A stretch of DNA of 64,000 nt from LD21 sp963715785 (GTDB lineage Bacteria; Bacteroidota; Bacteroidia; Bacteroidales; VadinHA17). Within the stretch, counting starts at the first letter, position 1, and every line of letters starts with the position of its first letter. Of this stretch, positions 48,126-55,506 are shown piece by piece. The stretch is taken from positions 2,790,001 through 2,854,000 of the forward strand of contig OY970276.1 in NCBI GenBank assembly GCA_963715785.1, given 5' to 3'. The position numbers and the translations under genes are program-made. Under the pieces are notes generated by a model. That model saw only the letters and a list, made by a program, of their open reading frames with translations, made no database searches and was not told where the DNA came from.

Positions 48126-48647
48126 TCATTTCAGTTTAAAGCTGATTGGCAAGACGTACCATACAGGTACGACAACACCATTCAGTTTCCCGGGTTTAAA
48201 TCCTGGCAGCAGGCCGACAACACGAAGGGCCTCAGCATCAAGTGAAGGATCTGCACTCTTAATAATTGAAATGTCAGAAACCTTACCGTCAGTATTTATC
48301 ATGAACCTGGCATATACCTGTCCCTGAATCCCTTTCTCTTTAGCCTCTTTCGGATAGATTGTATTTTCTGCTACAAACTTCAGCAAGGCAGTATCTCCAC
48401 CCTGAAAAACAGGCATCTCATCAACATTTTTATAAGCTCGTCCTTCCTTCACACCCTGGTAAGAATCCATTCCCGGAGCAGGCGGTGGGGGAGGTGGAGG
48501 CGGAGGCGGAGGTGCTATTTCTTTTTTGTTGGTGTTTTCCTGCGCAGAGGCACTGAAAGAAATTGCTGCAAGCATGAAAATTGCTAATGGCACTGCCAGC
48601 AGTAATTTCAGGCTTGCTGACCTGATGAAGAATTTTTTTGTTTTCAT
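48126..48647 (-). CDS. Secreted TonB C-terminal-domain protein
   Basis: A 173-residue protein. A signal peptide (residues 1-35, SFSASAQ) precedes a polyproline tract (11 Pro) and a TonB C-terminal domain: DEMPVFQGGDTALLKFVAENTIYPKEA, GQVYARFMINTDGKV, AEALRVVGLLPGFKPGKLNG, VWYVLPISFKL. No TM anchor other than the signal is visible, so it may be periplasmic rather than an energised TonB. It is one of three related TonB-domain genes here, and lies downstream of the one at 48701-49171 with a 53-bp gap. Confidence 0.8.
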   Translation of the reverse strand: MKTKKFFIRSASLKLLLAVPLAIFMLAAISFSASAQENTNKKEIAPPPPPPPPPPPAPGMDSYQGVKEGRAYKNVDEMPVFQGGDTALLKFVAENTIYPKEAKEKGIQGQVYARFMINTDGKVSDISIIKSADPSLDAEALRVVGLLPGFKPGKLNGVVVPVWYVLPISFKLK

Positions 48648-48700
48648 AGCTGATAATTTTTATTGAGTTAATAATTAAATGAATGGTAATACCATGGAAA

Positions 48701-49171
48701 TTACTTTAGCTTAAAGTCGATCGGTGCCATATACCAGACAGGAACGGCTTTCCCACCCTGCCTTCCTGGCTTGAATGGAGGAAGAGTACCTATCACTCTT
48801 ACTGCTTCGGTATCGAGTTCAGGATTAACACCCTTAAGTACACTTATTCTGTCTGTCATTCCAGTGGCTGAGACACAAAACCGGACGATAACTTTACCCT
48901 GGATTTTATTCAGTTTTGCTGATTCAGGATATTTTGCGGTTTTGTTGATATAATCTATTAAAGCGCTGTCTCCGCCCGGGAATACCGGCATCTCCTCCAC
49001 AACAACATAGGGTACCTCCTGATTGGATGAGGTAACAGCAGCGGGTGTGGTTCCGGTTGATTTCCGGCCTGCAGCACAGGCCGACAATACAATAATTCCC
49101 AAAAGCATCGCTGATAAAACAGACATGACTTTCAGGATTGTGAGCGGGGTGATGGTTTTTTTTGTTTTCAT
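48701..49171 (-). CDS. Lipoprotein with TonB C-terminal domain
   Basis: A 156-residue protein. The N-terminal hydrophobic segment ends LSACAAGRK, a lipobox with Cys about residue 32. The TonB C-terminal domain (VEEMPVFPGGDSALIDYIN, GKVIVRFCVSATGMTD, AVRVIGTLPPFKPGRQGG, VWYMAPIDFKLK) makes up the rest, after a short linker without polyproline. Its promoter at 49235-49269 has the BlaI-type dyad. It is probably co-transcribed with 48126-48647. Confidence 0.8.
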   Translation of the reverse strand: MKTKKTITPLTILKVMSVLSAMLLGIIVLSACAAGRKSTGTTPAAVTSSNQEVPYVVVEEMPVFPGGDSALIDYINKTAKYPESAKLNKIQGKVIVRFCVSATGMTDRISVLKGVNPELDTEAVRVIGTLPPFKPGRQGGKAVPVWYMAPIDFKLK

Positions 49172-49234
49172 GACATTATGTTTTTAATTATGCTACAGGA
49201 GTCGTACTTACAATTTGATTCGGATTTCCTGTAT

Positions 49235-49269
49235 CAAATATACAACGAAATAATTAGTTATACAACTAA
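49235..49269 (-). promoter_or_regulatory. Promoter with BlaI-type dyad for the TonB-domain pair
   Basis: -7 TATATTTG at 49235-49242 and -33 TTG at 49263-49265, 20 bp apart. The dyad TTAGTT-ATAC-AACTAA at 49254-49269 covers the -33. It is almost the same as the site before blaI. Confidence 0.7.
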
Positions 49270-49287
49270 ATATTTAATTAAATAAAA

Positions 49288-49312
49288 AAATGATCCCGGT
49301 TTGAGATCATTT
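49288..49312 (-). terminator. Terminator of the blaI-M56 operon
   Basis: AAATGATC / GATCATTT stem with an A-rich plus-strand (T-rich minus-strand) tail, 25 bp past the M56 gene's stop. Confidence 0.65.
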
Positions 49313-49337
49313 TAATAATTATTAGCTGATGAATGAT

Positions 49338-50705
49338 TTATTTCAGAGCAAATGAGATCGGAACCATGTACCATACCGGAACCGGTTTTCCTCCCTGTCT
49401 GCCAGGGTTGAATAGAGGAAGTGAATTGACTACCCTTAATGCCTCAGCATCAAGGTCGGGCGAAACACCCTTAAGAACACTGATAAGGCTTACACTGCCA
49501 TCAGGAGTTATACAAAATCGTATAATGACTTTTCCCTGAATATTTTGTTCTTTGGCAGTCTCAGGATAATTTGTATTCTCAGCTATATATCTGAGAAGGG
49601 CATCATCGCCCCCGGGGAATTCCGGCATCTCTTCAACAACTGCATAAGGCTCATAATTTGGCTTATTTATTAATTCTCCTTTTACAGTCTGGTTGTTGTT
49701 ATTTGATTCTTGAGGAGGGGGCGGCGGTGGAGGCGGCGGAGGCGGCGGCATTGGCATTGTTTCCCTGGCTGTTTCCTTTGAAGAGCTGAAAGCATTCAAG
49801 GCGGGCACAGATTGTTTTCCAGAGGTGTCAGATTTTCCGCTGTAGGCTGAAATGGTTAAGAGCACGATTCCGACAACAGGAAGAACTAATAGCATTTTTG
49901 CATTGGCGAGCGGAGAAGAGCGTTTTTTTGTCATCATAACCATCCTTTTCTTTATCAGCGAGGGATTTGAAAAGCTGTTGGTTAAATTGAACACCCTTGA
50001 CTTAAAAACCTGGTTTAACAGCAGGCTCTGATAGTTTATAATCGTAACTCCGGAATTCAGGCACTCCTGGTCGGCCTGGAATTCATGTATGGCGCGCAGT
50101 GACCTGTTAAAAAGATACACAACCGGATTAAACCACTGAAAAGCTTTTACCAGCTCAACGAAAATGATATCTATGAAATGATTTTGATTCACATGCTTTT
50201 GTTCATGCCTGATAATTTCTTCAGAATCCTCGCGATCAAGTCGCTCATTGATAAAGATATATCCCATAGCGGAAAATCCCGAAGTGTTGAAATCATGGAA
50301 TCTTATGATCCGGCTTCCCTTATCACGGTTTCGTATAATGAGAAAAAGCAGATTGACAACGTCTGTCAATAATTTGACCAGGAATGCGATAACGACAATG
50401 ATATAGGATGAGTAAAATAACCTGAGAAGAGCATGAAGTGATATCCCGTCATGAAATGTCCGTGCGGTGCCGGGACTCGCAGTTACAAATACTTCCGACA
50501 GAAGCTTCCCGAAAAACTGGATGTTTAAAGGTTTTTCAGTCTGTAATGTGATAAATGGCAGAAGCAGCGCGGAAGCAATGGAGAAAATAATGTAGAACCT
50601 GTTCCGGGTGTAGGAGGTATCCCTGCTTAACAATGTTGTATACACAAGATAAAACGCCAGCATATAGACAGCAGCTTTCACCATATATAAGAAAAGTGCA
50701 TTCAT
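49338..50705 (-). CDS. BlaR1-like M56 metallopeptidase fused to a TonB C-terminal domain
   Basis: A 455-residue protein. It has about three TM helices in the first 130 residues, the Zn motif HEQKH at 167-171 with a downstream ELVKAFQWFNPVVYLFNR, and a further TM at about 270-290. A polyproline linker (12 Pro) and a TonB C-terminal domain from about residue 363 follow. BlaR1 family members sense beta-lactams or other envelope signals and trigger BlaI cleavage; here the sensor part is replaced by TonB. The gene overlaps the blaI stop codon (TAATG), so it is translationally coupled. Confidence 0.85.
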   Translation of the reverse strand: MNALFLYMVKAAVYMLAFYLVYTTLLSRDTSYTRNRFYIIFSIASALLLPFITLQTEKPLNIQFFGKLLSEVFVTASPGTARTFHDGISLHALLRLFYSSYIIVVIAFLVKLLTDVVNLLFLIIRNRDKGSRIIRFHDFNTSGFSAMGYIFINERLDREDSEEIIRHEQKHVNQNHFIDIIFVELVKAFQWFNPVVYLFNRSLRAIHEFQADQECLNSGVTIINYQSLLLNQVFKSRVFNLTNSFSNPSLIKKRMVMMTKKRSSPLANAKMLLVLPVVGIVLLTISAYSGKSDTSGKQSVPALNAFSSSKETARETMPMPPPPPPPPPPPPQESNNNNQTVKGELINKPNYEPYAVVEEMPEFPGGDDALLRYIAENTNYPETAKEQNIQGKVIIRFCITPDGSVSLISVLKGVSPDLDAEALRVVNSLPLFNPGRQGGKPVPVWYMVPISFALK

Positions 50706-51082
50706 TATTTATTTTTTTGTTTTCTGACTTCCCCTTCCATTATTTTCATAATATCTTCCATTTCCTTAATTGAAATGCCTTTTTCTTTTGCAAAGAAACT
50801 GACCATTTTTTCAAACGAGTTGGAAAAATAATCCTGAACGAAGGTGCTGAGATGCGATTTTGAATATTCACTTTTTGACACAACCGGAAAGTATTCATGT
50901 GTTCTTCCATAGGCCTTGTGAGCAACAAATCCTTTATCCTGCAGGATCCTGACGATTGTACTGACAGTGTTATAGGCCGGTTTCGGATCGTCAAAATGCT
51001 CGAGTATTTCTTTTACAAATCCCCTTTTGATCTTCCAAAGAACCTGCATAACTTCTTCTTCAGCTCTGGTTAAATCTCTCAT
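50705..51082 (-). CDS. blaI: BlaI/MecI/CopY-family transcriptional repressor
   Basis: A 125-residue winged-helix protein: LTRAEEEVMQVLWKIKRGFVKEIL, YNTVSTIVRILQDKGFVAHKAYGR and a C-terminal dimerisation helix with FAKEKGISIKEMEDI. It has no signal peptide or membrane part. The typical function is a repressor that leaves DNA on proteolysis by its M56 partner, the next gene. Its own promoter at 51140-51174 carries the dyad it presumably binds, so autoregulation is likely. The symbol denotes the family; a beta-lactam role is not implied. Confidence 0.88.
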   Translation of the reverse strand: MRDLTRAEEEVMQVLWKIKRGFVKEILEHFDDPKPAYNTVSTIVRILQDKGFVAHKAYGRTHEYFPVVSKSEYSKSHLSTFVQDYFSNSFEKMVSFFAKEKGISIKEMEDIMKIMEGEVRKQKNK

Positions 51083-51139
51083 ATACTGCTATTTATGTTT
51101 TAATGAAATACTGCTATACCTATATTATGAACACACAGT

Positions 51140-51174
51140 CAAATATACAACGAATAAATTAGTTATGCAACTAA
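51140..51174 (-). promoter_or_regulatory. Autoregulated blaI promoter with dyad
   Basis: -7 TATATTTG at 51140-51147 and -33 TTG at 51168-51170, 20 bp apart. The dyad TTAGTT-ATGC-AACTAA at 51159-51174 covers the -33. This is the strongest of three such sites. Confidence 0.7.
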
Positions 51175-51352
51175 ATATGTAATTATTTTAATTGATAACA
51201 GACCTGTTTGTTTTCTGAAATTACAAGAATAAAATGCTGAGAAATTTTACAGATATCTAAATAATCCAAATATTACGAAATCTGCTTTCACTGAAAGGGA
51301 AAAAAAGTGTACTTTTATTTTTTTTAATGAATTACTGCCGGAGAGACTATAA

Positions 51353-52609
51353 ATGAAGAAGAGTATATTAAGAATTGGCATTTTCAAGGAAAACCTGAAA
51401 ATTTCGTTTCGTGCCATACGTTCAAATAAAGTAAGAGCTATTCTTACAATATGCATTATTGCAATTGGTATAATGGCGCTAGTTGGCATTCTTACAGCAA
51501 TTGACGCAATAAAATCATCTCTTACCAATCAGTTCACAATGATGGGTGCTAACTCATTCACCATTACCTCAAGGGGAATGAATATTCAGATTGGGAATGA
51601 CAGGTCGAGGACTAAGAATTTTTCCAGGATCTCTTACCGGGAAGCAGAGGAGTTTAAGTCGCGTTTTAATGAAGCAGCCTGGGTTGCTGTCTCATTCAAT
51701 GCTTCCGGACTTTCAACAGTTAAATATGGTTCGGAAAAGACGAACCCGAATGTGAACCTGCTGGGGATAGATGAGAATCATCTTTCGGTTTCAGGCTATG
51801 AGATTGAATCGGGAAGGAATTTCAGTGCAGATGAGGTGCAGGAAATTCGTCATTATGTACTCATTGGTTCGGATGTTGTTAAGGATCTTTTTCCTTCGGG
51901 AGTTGATCCAATCGGGAAAGAGATCACGGTAGCCGGGTTAAAGCTGCAGGTTTCCGGAGTTCTTAAGAGTAAAGGCTCAGGTATAGGCAACCCCGATAAT
52001 GTATGTTTTATGCCAATCACGACAGCCCGTCAGTATTTTTCAAGACCTGATATGACATTCGCCATTACAATCATGCCGATGAAACAGGTTAATCTCGATG
52101 TAATGACCGGGGAAGCAGAGGCGGTATTCAGAACAGTCAGGAACCTTAATCCGAAAGATGAATCTGATTTTAATATTTCAAAGAGCGACAATATTGTTAA
52201 TATGCTTCTAAAGAACCTGAGGTTCGTCACACTTGCGGCTACAATCATTGGTATAGTTACCTTGTTTGGTGCAGCTGTAGGACTAATGAATATAATGCTT
52301 GTTTCGGTGACCGAACGCACACGTGAGATTGGTGTGAGGAAAGCTATAGGAGCCAAGACTCAGACTATTAAATATCAATTTCTCTTCGAATCAATAATGA
52401 TTGGTCAGCTTGGTGGTGCGTTTGGAATTGTTCTTGGGATACTTATCGGCAATGCGGTTTCTTCGATGCTGAGATCGAGTTTTGTTATTCCGTGGGTATG
52501 GGTAATGACCGGAATAGTTGTATGTTTTATTGTAGGTGTCGTTTCCGGCTATGCACCTGCCGTTAAAGCAGCCAATATTGATCCTATTGAGGCTTTAAGG
52601 TATGAATAA
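51353..52609 (+). CDS. MacB-like ABC transporter permease
   Basis: A 418-residue protein with the single-FtsX layout: an N-terminal TM (about residues 28-48), a MacB_PCD periplasmic domain (SFTITSRGMNIQ onward), then three TM helices at about residues 285-405. The FtsX signature TREIGVRKAIGA is intact and it ends DPIEALRYE. In the usual MacAB layout an ATPase and adaptor are nearby, but neither is here. It is followed 11 bp later by the SiaC-like gene, suggesting co-transcription. Probable substrates are peptides, lipids or lipoproteins. Confidence 0.85.
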   Translation: MKKSILRIGIFKENLKISFRAIRSNKVRAILTICIIAIGIMALVGILTAIDAIKSSLTNQFTMMGANSFTITSRGMNIQIGNDRSRTKNFSRISYREAEEFKSRFNEAAWVAVSFNASGLSTVKYGSEKTNPNVNLLGIDENHLSVSGYEIESGRNFSADEVQEIRHYVLIGSDVVKDLFPSGVDPIGKEITVAGLKLQVSGVLKSKGSGIGNPDNVCFMPITTARQYFSRPDMTFAITIMPMKQVNLDVMTGEAEAVFRTVRNLNPKDESDFNISKSDNIVNMLLKNLRFVTLAATIIGIVTLFGAAVGLMNIMLVSVTERTREIGVRKAIGAKTQTIKYQFLFESIMIGQLGGAFGIVLGILIGNAVSSMLRSSFVIPWVWVMTGIVVCFIVGVVSGYAPAVKAANIDPIEALRYE

Positions 52610-52620
52610 AATATCAGAGT

Positions 52621-52998
52621 ATGGAAAAATTTGTAATTCAGGAAGAGTTAAAAAACTGTCCGGGTATTGCTTATTATCCCGATATTAATAAACTTGAGCT
52701 TGTCGGTCGCTCGATCCCTGAAAATCCCGAGCTTATTTTCCGGCGCCTGGAAGAGTGGCTAACCCTTCATTTTGAAAGGAGCAACGGACTTGATGTCATT
52801 ATTCAGCTTGAATATATCAACAGCGGTTCCTCAAAATATCTTTATGAAATTCTGAAGAGGCTTACGGGTTATGGGATGTCGGGCAAATCTGTTAAGATGA
52901 CCTGGCTTTATGAGGAAGATGATGAAGGAATGCTGGAACTTGGAGAACATTACCGCGATACGGCTGGCATACCTCTGGACATAAATATGATCGTATAA
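52621..52998 (+). CDS. DUF1987/SiaC-like regulatory phosphoprotein
   Basis: A 125-residue protein of the SiaC family: PGIAYYPDINKLELVGRSIPENP, LDVIIQLEYINSGSSKYLYEIL near residue 60 (which includes the phospho-acceptor region) and WLYEEDDEGMLELGEHYRD. In Pseudomonas, SiaC is phosphorylated by SiaB and dephosphorylated by SiaA to control a diguanylate cyclase; none of these partners is in this window. It lies 11 bp after the permease, so the two are probably co-transcribed. Confidence 0.8.
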   Translation: MEKFVIQEELKNCPGIAYYPDINKLELVGRSIPENPELIFRRLEEWLTLHFERSNGLDVIIQLEYINSGSSKYLYEILKRLTGYGMSGKSVKMTWLYEEDDEGMLELGEHYRDTAGIPLDINMIV

Positions 52999-53004
52999 AA
53001 TGAG

Positions 53005-53030
53005 AAGGGACATTGCGCGCAACGTCCCTT
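53005..53030 (+). terminator. Terminator after the SiaC-like gene
   Basis: AAGGGACATTGC / GCAACGTCCCTT stem with one mismatch and TTTC after it on the plus strand. Confidence 0.6.
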
Positions 53031-53067
53031 TCTATATACAGTTTAGACTTAAGCAACTTCCATTCAG

Positions 53068-54075
53068 TTACTTAACAGTGTTCATGTGAGCGATAAGATC
53101 AAGAAGCTTGCATGAGTAGCCCCATTCATTGTCGTACCAGGAAACCACTTTCACAAAGTTGTCATTAAGAGAAATACCGGCACCTGCATCAAAGATTGAT
53201 GTACGTGAATCACCAATAAAGTCGCTGGAAACAACAGCATCTTCCGTATATCCGAGAATACCTTTAAGAGGACCGTCAGCAGCAGCCTTCATAGCTTTCT
53301 TTATATCATCGTAAGTGGCAGCTTTTTCGAGACGGCAGGTAAGGTCTACAACTGATACATTCAAAGTTGGAACTCTGAAAGACATACCAGTCAGTTTACC
53401 TTTAAGCTCAGGGATAACTTTGGTTACAGCTTTAGCTGCACCGGTGGAAGAAGGTATTATGTTACCGGCAGCTGCACGGCCGCCTCTCCAGTCTTTTTTG
53501 GAAGGGCCATCAACAGTTTTCTGAGTCGCAGTGGTTGAATGTACGGTTGTCATGAGGCCTTCAACAATCCCGAAATTATCATGAAGCACTTTTGTAACAG
53601 GAGCCAGGCAGTTGGTTGTACATGAAGCATTCGATACGAACTGCATGTCAGACTTATATTTATTGTGGTTAACACCCATAACGAACATAGGGGTATCATC
53701 TTTGGAAGGAGCTGACATCACAACATGCTTTGCACCGGCCGTGATATGACCCATTGCGCTTTCCTTTGTGAGGAACAGACCTGTGGATTCAATAACATAT
53801 TCAGCACCAACTTCATTCCATTTCAGGGTTGCGGGATCTTTCTCGGAAGTAATACGGATACTCTGTCCGTTTACAATAAGTCTTCCGTCTTTAACTTCAA
53901 CTTTTCCGTCGAATCTGCCATGAACGGTGTCATAGCTAAGCATATAAGCAATGTATTCCACTTCGAGGAGGTCGTTGATTCCAACTATCTCTATATCATT
54001 TCTTTTCATGGCAGCCCTGAAGGCCAGTCGGCCGATCCTGCCAAAACCGTTGATACCTACTTTAATTTTTGACAT
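53068..54075 (-). CDS. gap: Glyceraldehyde-3-phosphate dehydrogenase, type I
   Basis: A 335-residue protein with INGFGRIGRLAFRA, the catalytic motif SNASCTTNCLAP with Cys152, and the NAD-binding and His regions complete (TVHSTTATQKTVDGPSKKDWRGGRAA, split across the active site). Length is normal and the frame is intact. It converts glyceraldehyde 3-phosphate to 1,3-bisphosphoglycerate in glycolysis with NAD. It is transcribed alone from the promoter at 54110-54139. Confidence 0.95.
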   Translation of the reverse strand: MSKIKVGINGFGRIGRLAFRAAMKRNDIEIVGINDLLEVEYIAYMLSYDTVHGRFDGKVEVKDGRLIVNGQSIRITSEKDPATLKWNEVGAEYVIESTGLFLTKESAMGHITAGAKHVVMSAPSKDDTPMFVMGVNHNKYKSDMQFVSNASCTTNCLAPVTKVLHDNFGIVEGLMTTVHSTTATQKTVDGPSKKDWRGGRAAAGNIIPSSTGAAKAVTKVIPELKGKLTGMSFRVPTLNVSVVDLTCRLEKAATYDDIKKAMKAAADGPLKGILGYTEDAVVSSDFIGDSRTSIFDAGAGISLNDNFVKVVSWYDNEWGYSCKLLDLIAHMNTVK

Positions 54076-54109
54076 TTCTGTTTAATTAATTAGTTAATAA
54101 ATTGACTAG

Positions 54110-54139
54110 CAAAAATAGTATTTTCTCCGGAAATGTCAA
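54110..54139 (-). promoter_or_regulatory. gap promoter (TTG-N19-TATTTTTG)
   Basis: -7 TATTTTTG at 54110-54117 and -33 TTG at 54137-54139, 19 bp apart, 35 bp upstream of the start. Confidence 0.7.
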
Positions 54140-54153
54140 GTCCAAACAAGAGA

Positions 54154-54951
54154 TCAGTTATTCTTTTTTCTCCTGAAAATATTAGAAAACTTATTTGCTT
54201 CAGGATCAAGGGGGTCTATTATTATTCCAAATCTGTAACTGACAAACAATGAAAAGAACAGTGCCTTATTGCCAGAACTGGCCATCATTGGAATCTTCTT
54301 TGGAAAGGCATTGAGCTGAGCTCCAAGCTCGATGGCATGAATAATCTTATCTTCTTTGCTGTATTCAAAATTGAATCCTGCCTTTGCGTAAAGGCCCGGA
54401 AGCACTTTAGTCTCATTGAGCCCCTTTGTGAAAGCCGCTTTGCTATATATATCCTCGGGTGAGGCAATTGCATTGGGATCAAACTTTTCATCAATTATTT
54501 CGTATTGATTGCCTTGTATCAGGTTCAATACTTTGTAATAGATCGGCTTATATAAAGCTATAACCGGACCTGCAGAATAGAAATATCTTACAGCTATTCC
54601 GCCAAGGTCAGCTTTTTTGAAAATTTCGTGCTGGTGACCGTAACCGGCTCTGATGTAAATTGTTGAATTAAGTTTGCCAAAAATATATGATCCCTGGGTC
54701 CATACACTGGTTTGCCTGTATTCTTTCACAAGCTTCAGGGTACCGGCATCTATTTCAATAAGATTCTTATTGCGGAAATCAATTCTTTTGGCTTCGCGAT
54801 AACTTAAACCTACGCCATCAGAATTGAGAAGAATGGCAAATGATTTTTCGTTCCGGAAAAAAACCTTCTGCTGTTCATTCAATTCACCCTGTGCATACGA
54901 TGATACAGTACCATAAAGAAGTATTACCGCTAGTATAAGCAGCTTTTTCAT
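54154..54951 (-). CDS. Outer-membrane protein of unknown function
   Basis: A 265-residue protein with a signal peptide (residues 1-20, SSYAQG). Beta-rich segments fit a barrel (FAILLNSDGVGLSYREA, KLNSTIYIRAGYGHQHE, GIAVRYFYSAGPVIALYKP, AIELGAQLNAFPKKIP). The C-terminal part LFFSLFVSYRFGI has the aromatic ending strand of Bacteroidota barrels. After this a short charged tail follows. No family recognised. The frame is intact, and no partner gene is close. Confidence 0.65.
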   Translation of the reverse strand: MKKLLILAVILLYGTVSSYAQGELNEQQKVFFRNEKSFAILLNSDGVGLSYREAKRIDFRNKNLIEIDAGTLKLVKEYRQTSVWTQGSYIFGKLNSTIYIRAGYGHQHEIFKKADLGGIAVRYFYSAGPVIALYKPIYYKVLNLIQGNQYEIIDEKFDPNAIASPEDIYSKAAFTKGLNETKVLPGLYAKAGFNFEYSKEDKIIHAIELGAQLNAFPKKIPMMASSGNKALFFSLFVSYRFGIIIDPLDPEANKFSNIFRRKKNN

Positions 54952-55000
54952 ATTTTTGCTTACTTATAAAACTGGACGAACCAAAAGAACAATATGGAAA

Positions 55001-55138
55001 TCAGACATTCTTATATGTCTGCTCACTACTAGCTCTGGTGTGACCTTTGGAATAAGCTGGGCATTCTTTTTTATTACATGAAGTAGCAACAAGCGCGGTA
55101 ACAAAGGTAACCAGAAGTATAACAGCAATCTTTTTCAT
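55001..55138 (-). CDS. Small lipoprotein (45 aa)
   Basis: The frame encodes MKKIAVILLVTFVTALVATS followed by Cys21, Asn and Lys: a lipoprotein signal peptide with lipobox VATSC. The mature part is only about 25 residues and polar (CNKKECPAYSKGHTRASS). Such tiny lipoproteins are common in Bacteroidota and usually missed. Function unknown. It lies 49 bp upstream of the outer-membrane protein gene on the same strand and may be co-transcribed. Confidence 0.6.
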   Translation of the reverse strand: MKKIAVILLVTFVTALVATSCNKKECPAYSKGHTRASSEQTYKNV

Positions 55139-55245
55139 ATCGGTTAATAATAATAAGGTACAAAAATATACTTTTCAGTCAATAAACAATCTATATGCCA
55201 AAATTAATATTAAAGCTTATATCTGAGCCAATAATCTAAATTATT

Positions 55246-55262
55246 TGTCAACATTTTTGACA
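55246..55262. promoter_or_regulatory. Inverted repeat TGTCAA-N5-TTGACA upstream of the cytochrome operon
   Basis: A perfect 6-bp dyad 245 bp upstream of the cytochrome gene's start. It could be an operator. No -7 element was located near it, so this is tentative. Confidence 0.3.
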
Positions 55263-55506
55263 TGTTATTTGATTCCTTCCACCAGCTCCGTTAAACCATA
55301 CATGAAAACGGGAATCGGCACTCATTATTACAATTTGGCAAAAACGCCCATTTTGAGTGTCGGTCTCTCACTCCTTTAACATATGATTCATTCCTGCAAT
55401 TCTGAAGGTCTTTAACATTTTTTAGGATAAAAAGTAACCTCATTTGTATCTGGAAGTCAGGCAAACAATTAACTTTAACCAGTTTTAATGATTGTTCCCA
55501 GGGAAA

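Noticed and set aside
49338..51082. A beta-lactam resistance (bla) operon
   Set aside because: BlaI and an M56 peptidase are present, but there is no beta-lactamase and the penicillin-sensing domain is replaced by a TonB domain.
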